Positions 47,480 through 56,559 of a stretch of DNA of 64,000 bases are shown here, in pieces. The stretch spans positions 303,899 to 367,898 of the forward strand of contig BEIQ01000001.1 of assembly GCA_002898275.1 (NCBI GenBank), given 5' to 3'. Position numbers and translations under genes: made by a program. The stretch comes from a bacterium HR40. Lineage in GTDB: Bacteria; Pseudomonadota; Alphaproteobacteria; Geminicoccales; Geminicoccaceae. The notes below the pieces were generated by a model, which had not been told where the DNA came from, did no database searches, and was given only the letters and a program-made list of their open reading frames with translations. Position 1 is the stretch's first letter, and every line of letters starts with the position of its first letter.

Positions 47480-48646
47480 ATGACGGCGTGCATCGTGGGC
47501 TGGCACCATTTGCCGTTCGGCAAGCACGAGGGGCGGTCGGTCGAGGAGCTCGTGGTCGAGGCGGCACGCGGAGCTTTGGCCGACGCCGGAATTGCGGCCG
47601 AAGAGGTCGACCGCATCTATCTCGGACACTTCAACGGCGGCTTCGTCGAGCAAGACTTCACGAGCTCCCTCGTGTTGCAGGCCGATCCGGCGTTGCGCTT
47701 CAAGCCGGCAACGCGGGTGGAGAACGCCTGCGCCACCGGCTCCGCCGCCGTCTATGCCGGGCTCGATGCCATCGCCGCCAAACGGGCTCGCCTCGTCCTG
47801 GTGGTCGGGGTCGAGAAGATGAGCGAGCTTTCTGGTCCGGAGATCGCTCGCACCCTCCTGAGGGCCGCCTATCTCGCCGAAGAGAGGGGGATCGAGGGCG
47901 GATTTGCCGGCGTTTTCGCGCTCATCGCGCGGCAGTATTTCCAGCGCTACGGCGACCAGTCGGATGCGCTCGCTGCGATCGCGGCGAAGAACCATAGAAA
48001 TGGCTGCGCTAATCCGTGGGCGCAGATGCGGAAGGATTTAGGTTTCGAATTTTGCCGGCGAGAGTCGGAAAAGAATCCGGTTGTGGTGCCACCACTCAAG
48101 CGCACGGATTGTTCGCTCGTTTCCGACGGAGCGGCGGCGCTCGTACTCGCCGACCTCGACACCGCTCTCGCCATGCGCAAGGCGGTAGTCTTCCGCGCTG
48201 CCGTGCAGGTCAACGACTTCCTGCCCATGAGCCGGCGCGACGTGACCTTGTTCGAGGGCTGCGAACAGGCCTGGAAGCGGGCTCTCGCCGAGGCACGGCT
48301 GTCGTTGGACGACGTCGACCTCGTGGAAACCCACGACTGCTTCACCATCGCCGAGCTCATCGAATACGAGGCCATGGGGCTGGCGCCACGCGGTCAGGGC
48401 GCGCGCGCCATTCTCGAGGGCTGGACGGAAAAGGACGGCCGGCTACCGGTCAATCCCTCGGGCGGACTGAAGGCCAAGGGTCATCCGATCGGCGCCACCG
48501 GCGTGTCGATGCATGTGCTCACGGCCATGCAGGTGCGCGGCGAAGCCGGTGCCATGCAGGTGCGCGATGCCGAGATCGGCGGCATCTACAACATGGGCGG
48601 TGCTTGCGTCGCCTCCTATGTGAGCCTGCTCGAAGCGCTCCGCTGA
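47480..48646 (+). CDS. SCP2-type thiolase / acetyl-CoA acetyltransferase-like protein
   Basis: A 388-residue thiolase-fold protein of the sterol-carrier-protein-x type. The nucleophile cysteine is in VENACATGSAAVYAG, a histidine is in VETHDCFTIAELIEYE, and the C-terminal motifs KGHPIGATGVSMH and NMGGACVAS follow, so the active site looks complete. GGAGGAG precedes the ATG. Such proteins cleave or form 3-oxoacyl-CoA, often with a DUF35 partner that is not seen here. A patch at about 47990-48090 is noticeably less GC-rich than its surroundings but the frame stays intact. Confidence 0.88.
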   Translation: MTACIVGWHHLPFGKHEGRSVEELVVEAARGALADAGIAAEEVDRIYLGHFNGGFVEQDFTSSLVLQADPALRFKPATRVENACATGSAAVYAGLDAIAAKRARLVLVVGVEKMSELSGPEIARTLLRAAYLAEERGIEGGFAGVFALIARQYFQRYGDQSDALAAIAAKNHRNGCANPWAQMRKDLGFEFCRRESEKNPVVVPPLKRTDCSLVSDGAAALVLADLDTALAMRKAVVFRAAVQVNDFLPMSRRDVTLFEGCEQAWKRALAEARLSLDDVDLVETHDCFTIAELIEYEAMGLAPRGQGARAILEGWTEKDGRLPVNPSGGLKAKGHPIGATGVSMHVLTAMQVRGEAGAMQVRDAEIGGIYNMGGACVASYVSLLEALR

Positions 48647-48677
48647 GACGGGAGCGCGGTCCGCTGCCGGAGGCGGC

Positions 48678-49907
48678 ATGGCTGCGGTCGAGCTCGTCAT
48701 CGGTCCCTGGAACAGTTCCTCGCGATCCCTCGCGGCCTGGCTCGCGCTGCAGGCCGCCGCCATGGACTTCCGCACGCTCCGTCTCGATACCGGCGACCCC
48801 GAAGTGGCACGGCGGATCTCCGATTGGTCGCCTTCGGGCGAACTGCCCGTGCTGCGGCACGACGGTGTACCGGTGGCCTGGGAGCTGTGGCCCATCTTCG
48901 AGCTCGCGGCCGAACGCGACCGGCGACTGTGGCCGCAGGAGCCGACCCTGCGCGCCCGGGCCCGTTCGCTCGTCGCCGAGGTGCTGGGCTTTGCCGAGTT
49001 CGAGACCTTCCTGCCCATGGATTTCACGGGTCGATTCGGGCCGCCGGCGGTGTTGTTGCGGGCTGCGGCACGCCAGGCGGAGCGCCTGCGCACCATCTGG
49101 CGCGAGGCGATGGCGGAGCAGCGCAGCGGCCCCTTCCTCTTCGGCTCTTTCGGGCTCGTCGATGCGGCCATGGTGCCGCTCGCCGCGCGCTTCCGCACCT
49201 ACGCCCTGCCGCTCGAGCCGCCGGAGCGGGATTATGTCGAGGCACTGCTTTCCCTCGATGCCGTGCTCTGGTGGCAGGAGCAGGCGCAGGCCGAGCGCGG
49301 CCATCTCGCCGAGGGCACCGGGAAGGCCGAAGTCTCGCCGTCGATGGCGGCCACCGAGATGGTTGCGCGAACCGGGCTAGGGACCGCGGAGGGAACCGCT
49401 CGGCCGAATGAAATGTTTCCCCGCAACGATCCCGGCGGGCCCCTCCCGCCGGTCGTGGCGGAGGCCCCTCGGCAGGTGGCCGCGGTCCTGCCCGCCGAGC
49501 AGCGATCGCCGGTCCCCGTACCACCGGCACGAACGCCTGCCGCCACAGCCGAGAAGCCGGCAGCGAGTGGCGAAGCGGTCGCCCCGCCGGTCGAACCGGG
49601 ACCGGCAGCTGCAGGGCCGTCTGGGATCGCCGGCGAGGAAGGGGGGACGCCGCCGCCGCGACGGCCACTCTTCGGTGGCGGCGGGCTATTCCGTCGCGCC
49701 ACCGCTCCTGCACGCACGCCTCAGGCACCACCGTCAGCGCCCGGGGCAACGCCGGTCGCCCCCTCTCTCGCTCCAAGCGACACCTCGCGCGAGGCCACCA
49801 GCAGCCGTGAGGGGTCACCACCGCCGTCGCCAACTCCGGGTCCACGCTCGCCCGAACGCCTGTCGCCGGTGAAGCCCATCGGGGTCGCCTTCCGGCGGCG
49901 GAGCTGA
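48678..49907 (+). CDS. Glutathione S-transferase-like protein with long disordered C-terminal tail
   Basis: A 409-residue protein. Residues ~1-85 form a thioredoxin-fold GST domain (IGPWNSSSRSLAAWLALQAA, then SGELPVLRHDGVPVAWE), and ~90-210 the helical GST domain (FGSFGLVDAAMVPLAARFRTY). The serines after WN could serve as the catalytic residue. The last ~195 residues are almost pure Pro/Ala/Gly/Ser/Glu/Arg and end PIGVAFRRRS. GSTs normally stop near 220, so the tail is unusual. No clear frameshift marks the junction. It lies 31 nt after the thiolase gene. Confidence 0.8.
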   Translation: MAAVELVIGPWNSSSRSLAAWLALQAAAMDFRTLRLDTGDPEVARRISDWSPSGELPVLRHDGVPVAWELWPIFELAAERDRRLWPQEPTLRARARSLVAEVLGFAEFETFLPMDFTGRFGPPAVLLRAAARQAERLRTIWREAMAEQRSGPFLFGSFGLVDAAMVPLAARFRTYALPLEPPERDYVEALLSLDAVLWWQEQAQAERGHLAEGTGKAEVSPSMAATEMVARTGLGTAEGTARPNEMFPRNDPGGPLPPVVAEAPRQVAAVLPAEQRSPVPVPPARTPAATAEKPAASGEAVAPPVEPGPAAAGPSGIAGEEGGTPPPRRPLFGGGGLFRRATAPARTPQAPPSAPGATPVAPSLAPSDTSREATSSREGSPPPSPTPGPRSPERLSPVKPIGVAFRRRS

Positions 49908-49970
49908 CAAGCGGGGTCGCCTGCGAGGGGCGGCTCTTGACCGCCGGCCGCGAAGGTCGAAGATCGGGGC

Positions 49971-50046
49971 GGGCGCCTAGCTCAATCGGTAGAGCAGCGG
50001 ACTTTTAATCCGCGGGTTCAGGGTTCGAGTCCCTGGGCGCCCACCA
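49971..50046 (+). tRNA. tRNA-Lys (TTT anticodon)
   Basis: A full cloverleaf with acceptor GGGCGCC/GGCGCCC, loop CTTTTAA presenting TTT, a T-arm CAGGG-TTCGAGT-CCCTG, discriminator A and an encoded CCA end. Confidence 0.96.
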
Positions 50047-50512
50047 GTCGCATTCCCGACCGGCTCCAGGGTTCTCGGCCGGCGCGGTTGCGTCTCTTTG
50101 TCGCCCAAAACAGCCATCGGAGCCAAGCGCAGCCGAAACGCCCGCGGCGGGAACGCGCGGCAGAGCCTCGGGGGAAGGTGGCGCTGCGGCGTGGCGCTGG
50201 TTTCGGGCGAGGGGCGCGAAACGCGCGGCGCGGTTTTCTCGCCTGGGAGATCGGGAGCTCTCGTTCGCGCGGCGAGCGAGCCCGCCATGTGCTGTTCGCC
50301 CCGCGACATCGGGGGTTCCGTTCGCGCCCGCTGCAGGCGACGAGAAAGCGAAGGAAAGCCGGACCTGCGCAGAGGCGAGGAAGGAGGACGACAGCGACGC
50401 GCGGCCGAGCCGAACGGACCGCGGCCGCCCTCGTCGCTCGCGGGATCGGCGTCGGGCCCGCAACGGACACCGGCAGCCTGCCGCGGATGCAGCCGACGCG
50501 CGGATGCTGCGG
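50047..50512. other. Spacer between tRNA-Lys and tRNA-Thr, no gene seen
   Basis: 466 nt of very GC-rich sequence. Open frames exist on both strands, but they are Arg/Ala/Gly-rich and run into tRNA antisense, giving the well-known false peptide ends GLEPSTPRLQGG and GTRTLNPRIKSP. No integrase remnant, direct repeat of the tRNA ends or strong hairpin was found. Confidence 0.5.
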
Positions 50513-50585
50513 TGCCGGCGGAGGGACTCGAACCCTCAACCCCCCGCTTACAAGGCGGATGCTCTGCCAATTGAGCTACGCCGGC
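50513..50585 (-). tRNA. tRNA-Thr (TGT anticodon)
   Basis: A minus-strand cloverleaf: acceptor GCCGGCG/CGCCGGC, loop CTTGTAA with TGT, T-arm GAGGG-TTCGAGT-CCCTC and discriminator A. The genome continues CCG after the discriminator, so CCA is not encoded, unlike the other two tRNAs here. Confidence 0.94.
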
Positions 50586-50683
50586 GCACGCGCGAAGCTA
50601 GCCCTCGCCCTCCACAGCGGCAAGGCGGAAGGCCGGTCCTGGCTGGTCTGGAAACCCTGTTCCGCGTCGTGCCGAGCGGTCCC

Positions 50684-51439
50684 TCAGGCAGCGACGAGGC
50701 CGGTTCCAGCCTGCCAGAGGAGACGCAGCGCCAGCAGGGCGAGAACCAACCGGAACATGCGGGCGAAGCGGTAGTCGTCCGTGCGGGCGAGGATGCGCCG
50801 GCCGAGCAGCGTGCCGAGGAAACCCGCAGCGATCATGAGGGCCAGCAGCGGCAGCCAAGCGAGGAAGGAAAAGCCGGCGAGGCTGAAGGCCAAGGCCTTG
50901 AGGGTATGCTCGACGGTCATACAGGCGGCATGGGTGGCGACCACCCGCTTTCGACCCAGTCGCAGGGGATCGAAGAAAGCGGCCACGAAGGGGCCCGAAG
51001 CCCCGACGAACATCGTGAGAAAGCCGGTGGCGACGCCGACGAGCGGCAAAAGGGTCGGATCGGTCGCCCAAAACCGCGGTCGGCCTCCAAAACACGACCA
51101 GAGCACGAACAGCCCGAGCACAAGCCTGAGCCCGTCTTCCGGGAGGCGCAGCACGACGAGCGAGCCGAGTGTCACGCCGAAAAGGGTACCGGCAGCGAAA
51201 CGCAGCACCAGGGGTGTCGCGACGTGTCGCCACAGGAGGACGGCGCGGCCGCAATTGGAGCCGATCTGCACGAGGGCGTGGAGTGGGACGACGAAGGGCG
51301 GCGGCAGGAGACTCGCGAGGATAGCGAGCATGAGCACGCCACCGCCGAGACCGAGCGCCGCCGTGAGCAGGGAGGTGAGGAAACTGGTGCCGACGAGCAG
51401 CGCGGCGGTGCTCGCCGTGACCTCGGCCGGCCAGGACAT
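50684..51439 (-). CDS. TauE/SafE (TSUP) family membrane exporter
   Basis: A 251-residue inner-membrane protein with about eight helices and the two TSUP glycine motifs: LTAALGLGGGVLMLAIL in the first half and GFLTMFVGASGPFVAAFF in the second. The family exports sulfite, sulfoacetate or similar organosulfonates. Transcribed away from tRNA-Thr's neighbours with no obvious partner, so the substrate is open. Confidence 0.85.
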   Translation of the reverse strand: MSWPAEVTASTAALLVGTSFLTSLLTAALGLGGGVLMLAILASLLPPPFVVPLHALVQIGSNCGRAVLLWRHVATPLVLRFAAGTLFGVTLGSLVVLRLPEDGLRLVLGLFVLWSCFGGRPRFWATDPTLLPLVGVATGFLTMFVGASGPFVAAFFDPLRLGRKRVVATHAACMTVEHTLKALAFSLAGFSFLAWLPLLALMIAAGFLGTLLGRRILARTDDYRFARMFRLVLALLALRLLWQAGTGLVAA

Positions 51440-51566
51440 CGGGTCAGCGCGGCAAGCAGGAGACGGTCAGACCCCAGGCCCGCGGTCGCTGCCGTGCCGC
51501 ACGCTCATCGCGCCGCGCGAACGACAGACGAGGCTCGGCAGCCGCGGTCGATGGCCCGCTCCCGGA

Positions 51567-51588
51567 GAACCGACCGAGCTGTCGGTTC
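51567..51588 (-). terminator. Hairpin downstream of the 60-residue membrane protein gene
   Basis: A perfect 8-bp stem GAACCGAC/GTCGGTTC with a 6-nt loop, 51 nt after the stop of the small gene. There is no U-run, so the terminator role is tentative. Confidence 0.4.
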
Positions 51589-51638
51589 GCTTTCGCGATG
51601 GCCGTCCCGTTCGGGTGCATCGGGCCTAGGATCGGGCC

Positions 51639-51821
51639 TCAGGCGTTGCTCTCGCCGCCCGGACGGGTGTTGCGGTGAATGAGGACGAAGATCGTCACCA
51701 CCCCGAAGAGGAAAAGGAGATAGCCGAACAGTTCGAAGGCCGTATCCTGGGCGCGAGATGCGAACAGCAGCCCGAGGAACGCGAGCACACCCATGAGCGC
51801 GCCGAAGATCCACTGACCCAT
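51639..51821 (-). CDS. Small two-helix membrane protein (60 aa)
   Basis: Two hydrophobic helices (~4-22, WIFGALMGVLAFLGLLFAS; ~30-49, ELFGYLLFLFGVVTIFVLI) separated by RAQDTA and followed by a short polar tail. The composition and the GALMGVL / LFGYLLFLFG pattern look like a conserved small protein, but I cannot name the family or function. It lies 34 nt after meaB on the same strand. Confidence 0.65.
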   Translation of the reverse strand: MGQWIFGALMGVLAFLGLLFASRAQDTAFELFGYLLFLFGVVTIFVLIHRNTRPGGESNA

Positions 51822-51855
51822 CCTCGTCTCCAGCTTACCCGATCCGCAGCTGCTT

Positions 51856-52902
51856 CTAGCCAGAGCCCGACTCGTTTTCAGCCCCCCGGCGAGCGAGATG
51901 CCGTAGAAAATCGCGGACGAGGGTCTCGGCTGCCACGGGTGGCACCACGTCCCCCGCCGCGACCGCCGCTTCCACCTGCGGCAGCCGCCGCGCGATGGCG
52001 GGGTCCTCGCGCAACAAGCGTTCGAGCCGCATCTCGAGGGCTTGGCGGAACCAGGCGATTCGCTGCTCCCTGCGCCGTCGCTCGAAGGCGCTCGAAGACA
52101 CGCCGAGCTCGCGGTGGCGGAGGATCGTTTGCCAGAGGTCGTCCAGGCCCTCGCCGGTGCGACCGCTCACGCACAAAACCGGCGGTCGCCAGCCCGACTC
52201 GCCAGCTGTGAGGAGGGCGAGCGCGTCGCGCAGCTGGCGGGCGGCCTGTTCGGCCCGCGATCGTCCTTCGCCGTCGGCCTTGGTCACGGCAATGGCATCG
52301 GCGAGCTCGAGGACCCCCTTCTTGAGGCCCTGGAGTTCGTCGCCGGCCCCCGGCAGAGCGAGGACGAGAAAGAAATCGACCATGCCAGCGACCATCGCCT
52401 CCGACTGTCCGACACCGACGGTCTCGACGAACACGAGGTCGAAGCCTGCGGCCTCGCAGAGGAGGATGGTCTCGCGGGTGGAGCGCGCGACACCGCCGAG
52501 CGCACCCCCGGAAGGCGAGGGTCGAACGAAGGCCTCGGGCCGTCCGGCGAGGTTCGCCATACGGGTCTTGTCGCCGAGGATGGAGCCGCCGGTGCGCAGG
52601 CTGGTCGGGTCGACGGCGAGGATCGCCAGGCGGTGACCCTGTTCCAAAAGGCGCAGTCCCAGAGTGTCGAGCAGGGTGCTCTTGCCGACCCCGGGTGGAC
52701 CGGTAATGCCGATGCGATGCGCGCCCCCTGCATACGGCAGAAGCGCGGCGATCAGCGCATCGGCGAGGGTCCGGTCGTCGGCCCGGCGACTCTCGAGCAA
52801 AGTGATGGCGCGCGACAGGATCGCCCGGTCTCCGGCGCGCACGCCGCGGAGATAGTCCTCGAGGGACAGTCGGCGCGAGGGCGGCGGGAGGGTGTTCGTC
52901 AT
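51856..52902 (-). CDS. meaB: MeaB/ArgK-type G3E GTPase, methylmalonyl-CoA mutase chaperone
   Basis: A 348-residue GTPase that loads and protects B12-dependent acyl-CoA mutases. GPPGVGKSTLLD is the P-loop, VDPTSLRTGGSILGDKTRM and VETVGVGQSE are the signature switch regions, and TKAD is the guanine motif. The C-terminal dimerisation arm is present. ATG at 52902 matches the family start (LSLEDYLRGVRAGDRAILSRA). No mutase gene is in the window. It is divergent from the indolepyruvate oxidoreductase gene. Confidence 0.93.
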   Translation of the reverse strand: MTNTLPPPSRRLSLEDYLRGVRAGDRAILSRAITLLESRRADDRTLADALIAALLPYAGGAHRIGITGPPGVGKSTLLDTLGLRLLEQGHRLAILAVDPTSLRTGGSILGDKTRMANLAGRPEAFVRPSPSGGALGGVARSTRETILLCEAAGFDLVFVETVGVGQSEAMVAGMVDFFLVLALPGAGDELQGLKKGVLELADAIAVTKADGEGRSRAEQAARQLRDALALLTAGESGWRPPVLCVSGRTGEGLDDLWQTILRHRELGVSSSAFERRRREQRIAWFRQALEMRLERLLREDPAIARRLPQVEAAVAAGDVVPPVAAETLVRDFLRHLARRGAENESGSG

Positions 52903-53076
52903 GCGGTGCGGCGAGGGTAGGGTGAGCTTCGATCCGCCCGCCAGATGGCACGGCGCGCGGGGCGCGCCAAGTCGCGCAAGGGTGCTGACGCGCTCCGCCC
53001 GCCTACCTAGAATGCCGCAGGCCGGTTTCCCCCGGGGTGCCGATCCTGGGCCGGCCCGGAAAAGGGGAGGTGACCC

Positions 53077-56000
53077 GTGTCCCAGCTCGCCGAGGTGAGC
53101 CTCGAGGACAAGTACCGGCTGCGGCGCGGCCGGATCTTCCTGACCGGCATCCAAGCTCTCGTGCGCCTGCCGCTCGAGCAACATCGTCGCGACCTCGAGG
53201 CCGGATACCGGACTGCTGGCTATGTGACCGGCTACCGCGGCTCACCGCTCGGTGGCTACGATCTCCAGCTCGAGCGAGCACGGGCCCTGCTCGCCGAACA
53301 TCACATCGTCCACCAGCCGGCCGTCAACGAGGATCTCGCCGCCACCGCCTGTCAGGGCACGCAGCAGGCCGGACTGTTTGGCGAGAGTCGCTACGACGGG
53401 GTCTTTGCCATCTGGTACGGCAAGGGGCCGGGAGTGGATCGCTCCGGCGACGCCATCCGCCACGGCAACCTGTTCGGCACGAGCCGGCTGGGCGGGGTCC
53501 TGCTGCTGCTCGGCGACGATCACCTGTGCGAGAGCAGCACCACCGCCCACCAGTCGGAATATGCCATGGTCGATGCCCGGGTGCCGGTGCTCAATCCGGC
53601 CGGGGTCGACGAGATCCTCGATTATGGGCTCTTCGGCATCGCCATGTCGCGCTACAGCGGCGCGTGGGTGGCGCTCAAGTGCGTTCACGACACGGTCGAG
53701 AGTACCGCGACCATCGAGGTCGCCCCCGACCGACCGCTCGTCCGGCTGCCCGACGACCACGAGCTGCCGCCCGGCGGCCTCAACATTCGCTGGCCGGACA
53801 ACGGGCTCGGTCAGCCGATGGCGCTCGCCCAGGAGGAGCGCCTCGAGGTCCACAAGCTCGAGGCTGCCCGAGCCTTTGCCCGGGCCAACGGCATCGACCG
53901 CATCGTTCTCGACTCCGCCCGGCCCCAGCTGTGCCTCGTGACCACGGGCAAGTCCTACATGGACGTGCTCGCAGCCCTCGATCTGCTCGATCTGTCGTTC
54001 GCTCGTGCCGCCGCACTGGGGCTGCGCATCTACAAGGTCGGCATGACCTGGCCGCTCGAACCGCAGGGCCTGGAGCGGGCTATGCGCGGCGTCGAGCGAG
54101 TCCTGGTCGTCGAGGAGAAGCGGCCGCTCGTCGAGGATCAGATGCGGGTCGCGCTCTACGACCTCGGTCAACGGCCGCGGATCGAGGGCAAGCGCGACCG
54201 TCACGGCGCACCCCTGTTTCCCGCCCATGGAGCGCTCAGCATCGATCGCATCGCCGTGGAGCTCGGTCGCCGTCTGCTCGAGGGCGTGCAGGATGCGGCA
54301 CTCGCCCGGCGCGTCGCCGCCATCGAGGAGCGGGTGAAAGACGCGGCCCGGCGCAGTCCGCCCATGGTACGGCTCCCCTATTTCTGCGCCGGCTGCCCGC
54401 ACAACAGCTCGACCCGGGTCCCCGCCGGTTCGCGGGCGCTCGCGGGCATCGGCTGCCATTTCATGGTCCAGTGGATGGACCGCGAGACCGTGACCTTCAC
54501 CCAAATGGGCGGCGAGGGTGCCTCCTGGCTCGGCCAGGCCCCCTTCGTCCATCGCTCCCACGTCTTCCAAAACGTCGGCGATGGCACTTTCTACCACTCG
54601 GGTTCGCTGGCCGTGCGCGCCGCCATCGCGGCCCGTGCCAACATCACGTTCAAGATCCTCTTCAACGATGCCGTTGCCATGACCGGCGGCCAGAAGATGG
54701 AGACCGCCAACCTGAGCGTGCCGCAGATCGCCCAGCTGCTGCGCGCCGAGGGGGTCGAGGAGATCGCGATCGTCACCGACGAGCCGGAAAAATACCCGAT
54801 CGGGGCTGGCTTCCCCAAAGGCGTACGCATCTATCACCGCGACGAGCTCGAGGCCGTGCAGCGTCGCTTGCGCGAGGTACCGGGGGTGACCGCCCTCATC
54901 TACGACCAGACCTGCGCCGCCGAGAAGCGACGGCGCCGGAAGCGTGGCGCGTTTCCCGATCCGGCGGAGCGGGTGGTGATCCACGAGGGGGTGTGCGAGG
55001 GCTGCGGCGACTGCGGGCTGCAGTCGAACTGCGTCGCCATCCTTCCCGCGGAAACCGCCTTCGGCCGCAAGCGGCGCATCGATCAATCCGCCTGCAACAA
55101 GGATTTCTCCTGCGTCAAGGGCTTCTGCCCCAGTTTCGTTTCGGTGGTGGGGGCTAGGCCCCGCCGCCGGCGGGCAGCCGAGGACGTGCCGTTCCCGCCG
55201 CCGCCCGATCCCGTGCTTCCCGGGCTCGAGCGGCCCTATGGGATCGTCATCGCCGGCATCGGCGGCACCGGAGTGATCACGGTCGCTGCCATCCTCGGCA
55301 TGGCCGCGCACCTCGAGGGCAAGGCCTTCGCCGGCCTCGATATGGTCGGCCTCGCCCAAAAGGGTGGAGCCGTGGTCTCCTTCGCCAAGATCGCACCCGC
55401 CGGGACCGATATCGGAGCGCCGCGGGTGGCGCCGGGCGGGGCCGATGTCGTGCTCGGCTGCGATCTCGTGGTCGCCGCCTCGCGCCAAGTGCTCGCCACT
55501 GTGGGCCGCGGGCGCACGCGCCTGGTCGTCGACACGGAGGAGACCGTCACCGGCGATTTCACCCGCAATCCCGATTTTCGCTTGCCCAGTGCGGCCTTGC
55601 GCGAGTCCATCCGCGAGGCGGCGGGCGGCTCGGCGGTGGAGTTCGTCGACGCCACCCGTTTGGCCCGGACCCTCCTCGGCGACAGCCTGGCAGCCAATCT
55701 CTTCCTCGTCGGTTACGCCTTTCAGAAGGGCCTGCTACCGCTGTCCGCGGCGGCGATCCTGCGGGCGATCGAGCTCAATGGCGTGGCCATCGATTTCAAC
55801 CGGGCGGCGTTCGCCTGGGGACGCCGCGCGGCCCACGATCCGGCGGCCACCCAGGCGCTCGCCGCTCGCCTCGCACCACGAGAGCCCGCACCACCCAGCA
55901 CCCTCGAGGAGCTCGTCGACCTTTGGGCGCGGCACCTCGAAGATTGGCAAGATGCGGCTTGGGCCCAGCGTTACCGCACGATCGTCGAGGACATCCGGCG

Positions 56001-56559
56001 GCGCGAACAGGCGCTCCATCCGGGACGAGAGGATCTTGCCCGGGCTGTCGCCATCTCTCTCGGGCGCCTCATGTCCTACAAGGACGAGTATGAGGTGGCA
56101 CGACTCTTCAGCGATCCGGCGTTCGAGGAGCGGCTGCGGGCGGAGTTCGATTCCTGGGAGCGGCTGGAGTTCCACCTCGCACCCCCGCTCCTCGCCGCGC
56201 GCGATCCCGAGACCGGCCGGCTCGTGAAGCGCCGCTACGGGCCCTGGGTGCGCCACGCTTTCCGCCTGCTCGCACGGCTCAAACGGTTGCGCGGCACTCC
56301 CTTCGACCCCTTCGGTTACAGCGCCGAGCGGCGGCGGGAACGCGCCCTCATTCGCGAGTACGAACGGCTCTTGGACGAGATCGTCCGCCAGCTGTCGGCC
56401 GCGACTTACGACGTGGCGGTCGAGCTCGCCGCCCTGCCGCAACGCATCCGCGGCTTCGGGCCGGTGAAGGAAGCGGCGATCGCGCGCTTCGAAGAGGAAA
56501 AAGAACGCCTTTTGGCCCGCCTGCGCGGCGCCGATACCCTGCTGCAGGCCGCGGAATGA
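53077..56559 (+). CDS. Indolepyruvate ferredoxin oxidoreductase, fused alpha-gamma/beta single chain
   Basis: A 1160-residue enzyme that oxidatively decarboxylates aryl- or branched 2-oxo acids to acyl-CoA and passes electrons to a ferredoxin. The N-terminal pyrimidine-type domain has GYRGSPLGGYD and GTQQAGLFG. The ThDP domain has YFCAGCPHNSSTRVP and NVGDGTFYHSGS. Cluster cysteines follow in VCEGCGDCGLQSNC and CNKDFSCVKGFCPSF. The C-terminal gamma domain (VIAGIGGTGVITVAAILGMA) is fused, as usual in aerobic proteobacteria. GTG start, with GGGGAGG seven bases upstream. Probably linked to aromatic or branched-chain amino-acid breakdown. Confidence 0.95.
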   Translation: MSQLAEVSLEDKYRLRRGRIFLTGIQALVRLPLEQHRRDLEAGYRTAGYVTGYRGSPLGGYDLQLERARALLAEHHIVHQPAVNEDLAATACQGTQQAGLFGESRYDGVFAIWYGKGPGVDRSGDAIRHGNLFGTSRLGGVLLLLGDDHLCESSTTAHQSEYAMVDARVPVLNPAGVDEILDYGLFGIAMSRYSGAWVALKCVHDTVESTATIEVAPDRPLVRLPDDHELPPGGLNIRWPDNGLGQPMALAQEERLEVHKLEAARAFARANGIDRIVLDSARPQLCLVTTGKSYMDVLAALDLLDLSFARAAALGLRIYKVGMTWPLEPQGLERAMRGVERVLVVEEKRPLVEDQMRVALYDLGQRPRIEGKRDRHGAPLFPAHGALSIDRIAVELGRRLLEGVQDAALARRVAAIEERVKDAARRSPPMVRLPYFCAGCPHNSSTRVPAGSRALAGIGCHFMVQWMDRETVTFTQMGGEGASWLGQAPFVHRSHVFQNVGDGTFYHSGSLAVRAAIAARANITFKILFNDAVAMTGGQKMETANLSVPQIAQLLRAEGVEEIAIVTDEPEKYPIGAGFPKGVRIYHRDELEAVQRRLREVPGVTALIYDQTCAAEKRRRRKRGAFPDPAERVVIHEGVCEGCGDCGLQSNCVAILPAETAFGRKRRIDQSACNKDFSCVKGFCPSFVSVVGARPRRRRAAEDVPFPPPPDPVLPGLERPYGIVIAGIGGTGVITVAAILGMAAHLEGKAFAGLDMVGLAQKGGAVVSFAKIAPAGTDIGAPRVAPGGADVVLGCDLVVAASRQVLATVGRGRTRLVVDTEETVTGDFTRNPDFRLPSAALRESIREAAGGSAVEFVDATRLARTLLGDSLAANLFLVGYAFQKGLLPLSAAAILRAIELNGVAIDFNRAAFAWGRRAAHDPAATQALAARLAPREPAPPSTLEELVDLWARHLEDWQDAAWAQRYRTIVEDIRRREQALHPGREDLARAVAISLGRLMSYKDEYEVARLFSDPAFEERLRAEFDSWERLEFHLAPPLLAARDPETGRLVKRRYGPWVRHAFRLLARLKRLRGTPFDPFGYSAERRRERALIREYERLLDEIVRQLSAATYDVAVELAALPQRIRGFGPVKEAAIARFEEEKERLLARLRGADTLLQAAE

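Noticed and set aside
47990-48090. Possible inserted segment in the thiolase gene because of lower GC
   Set aside because: The reading frame and thiolase text continue through it and no boundary repeats are visible.
50098-50574. A 158-codon plus-strand frame ending in GLEPSTPRLQGG
   Set aside because: This is the well-known false peptide made by reading antisense through a tRNA gene (tRNA-Thr here).
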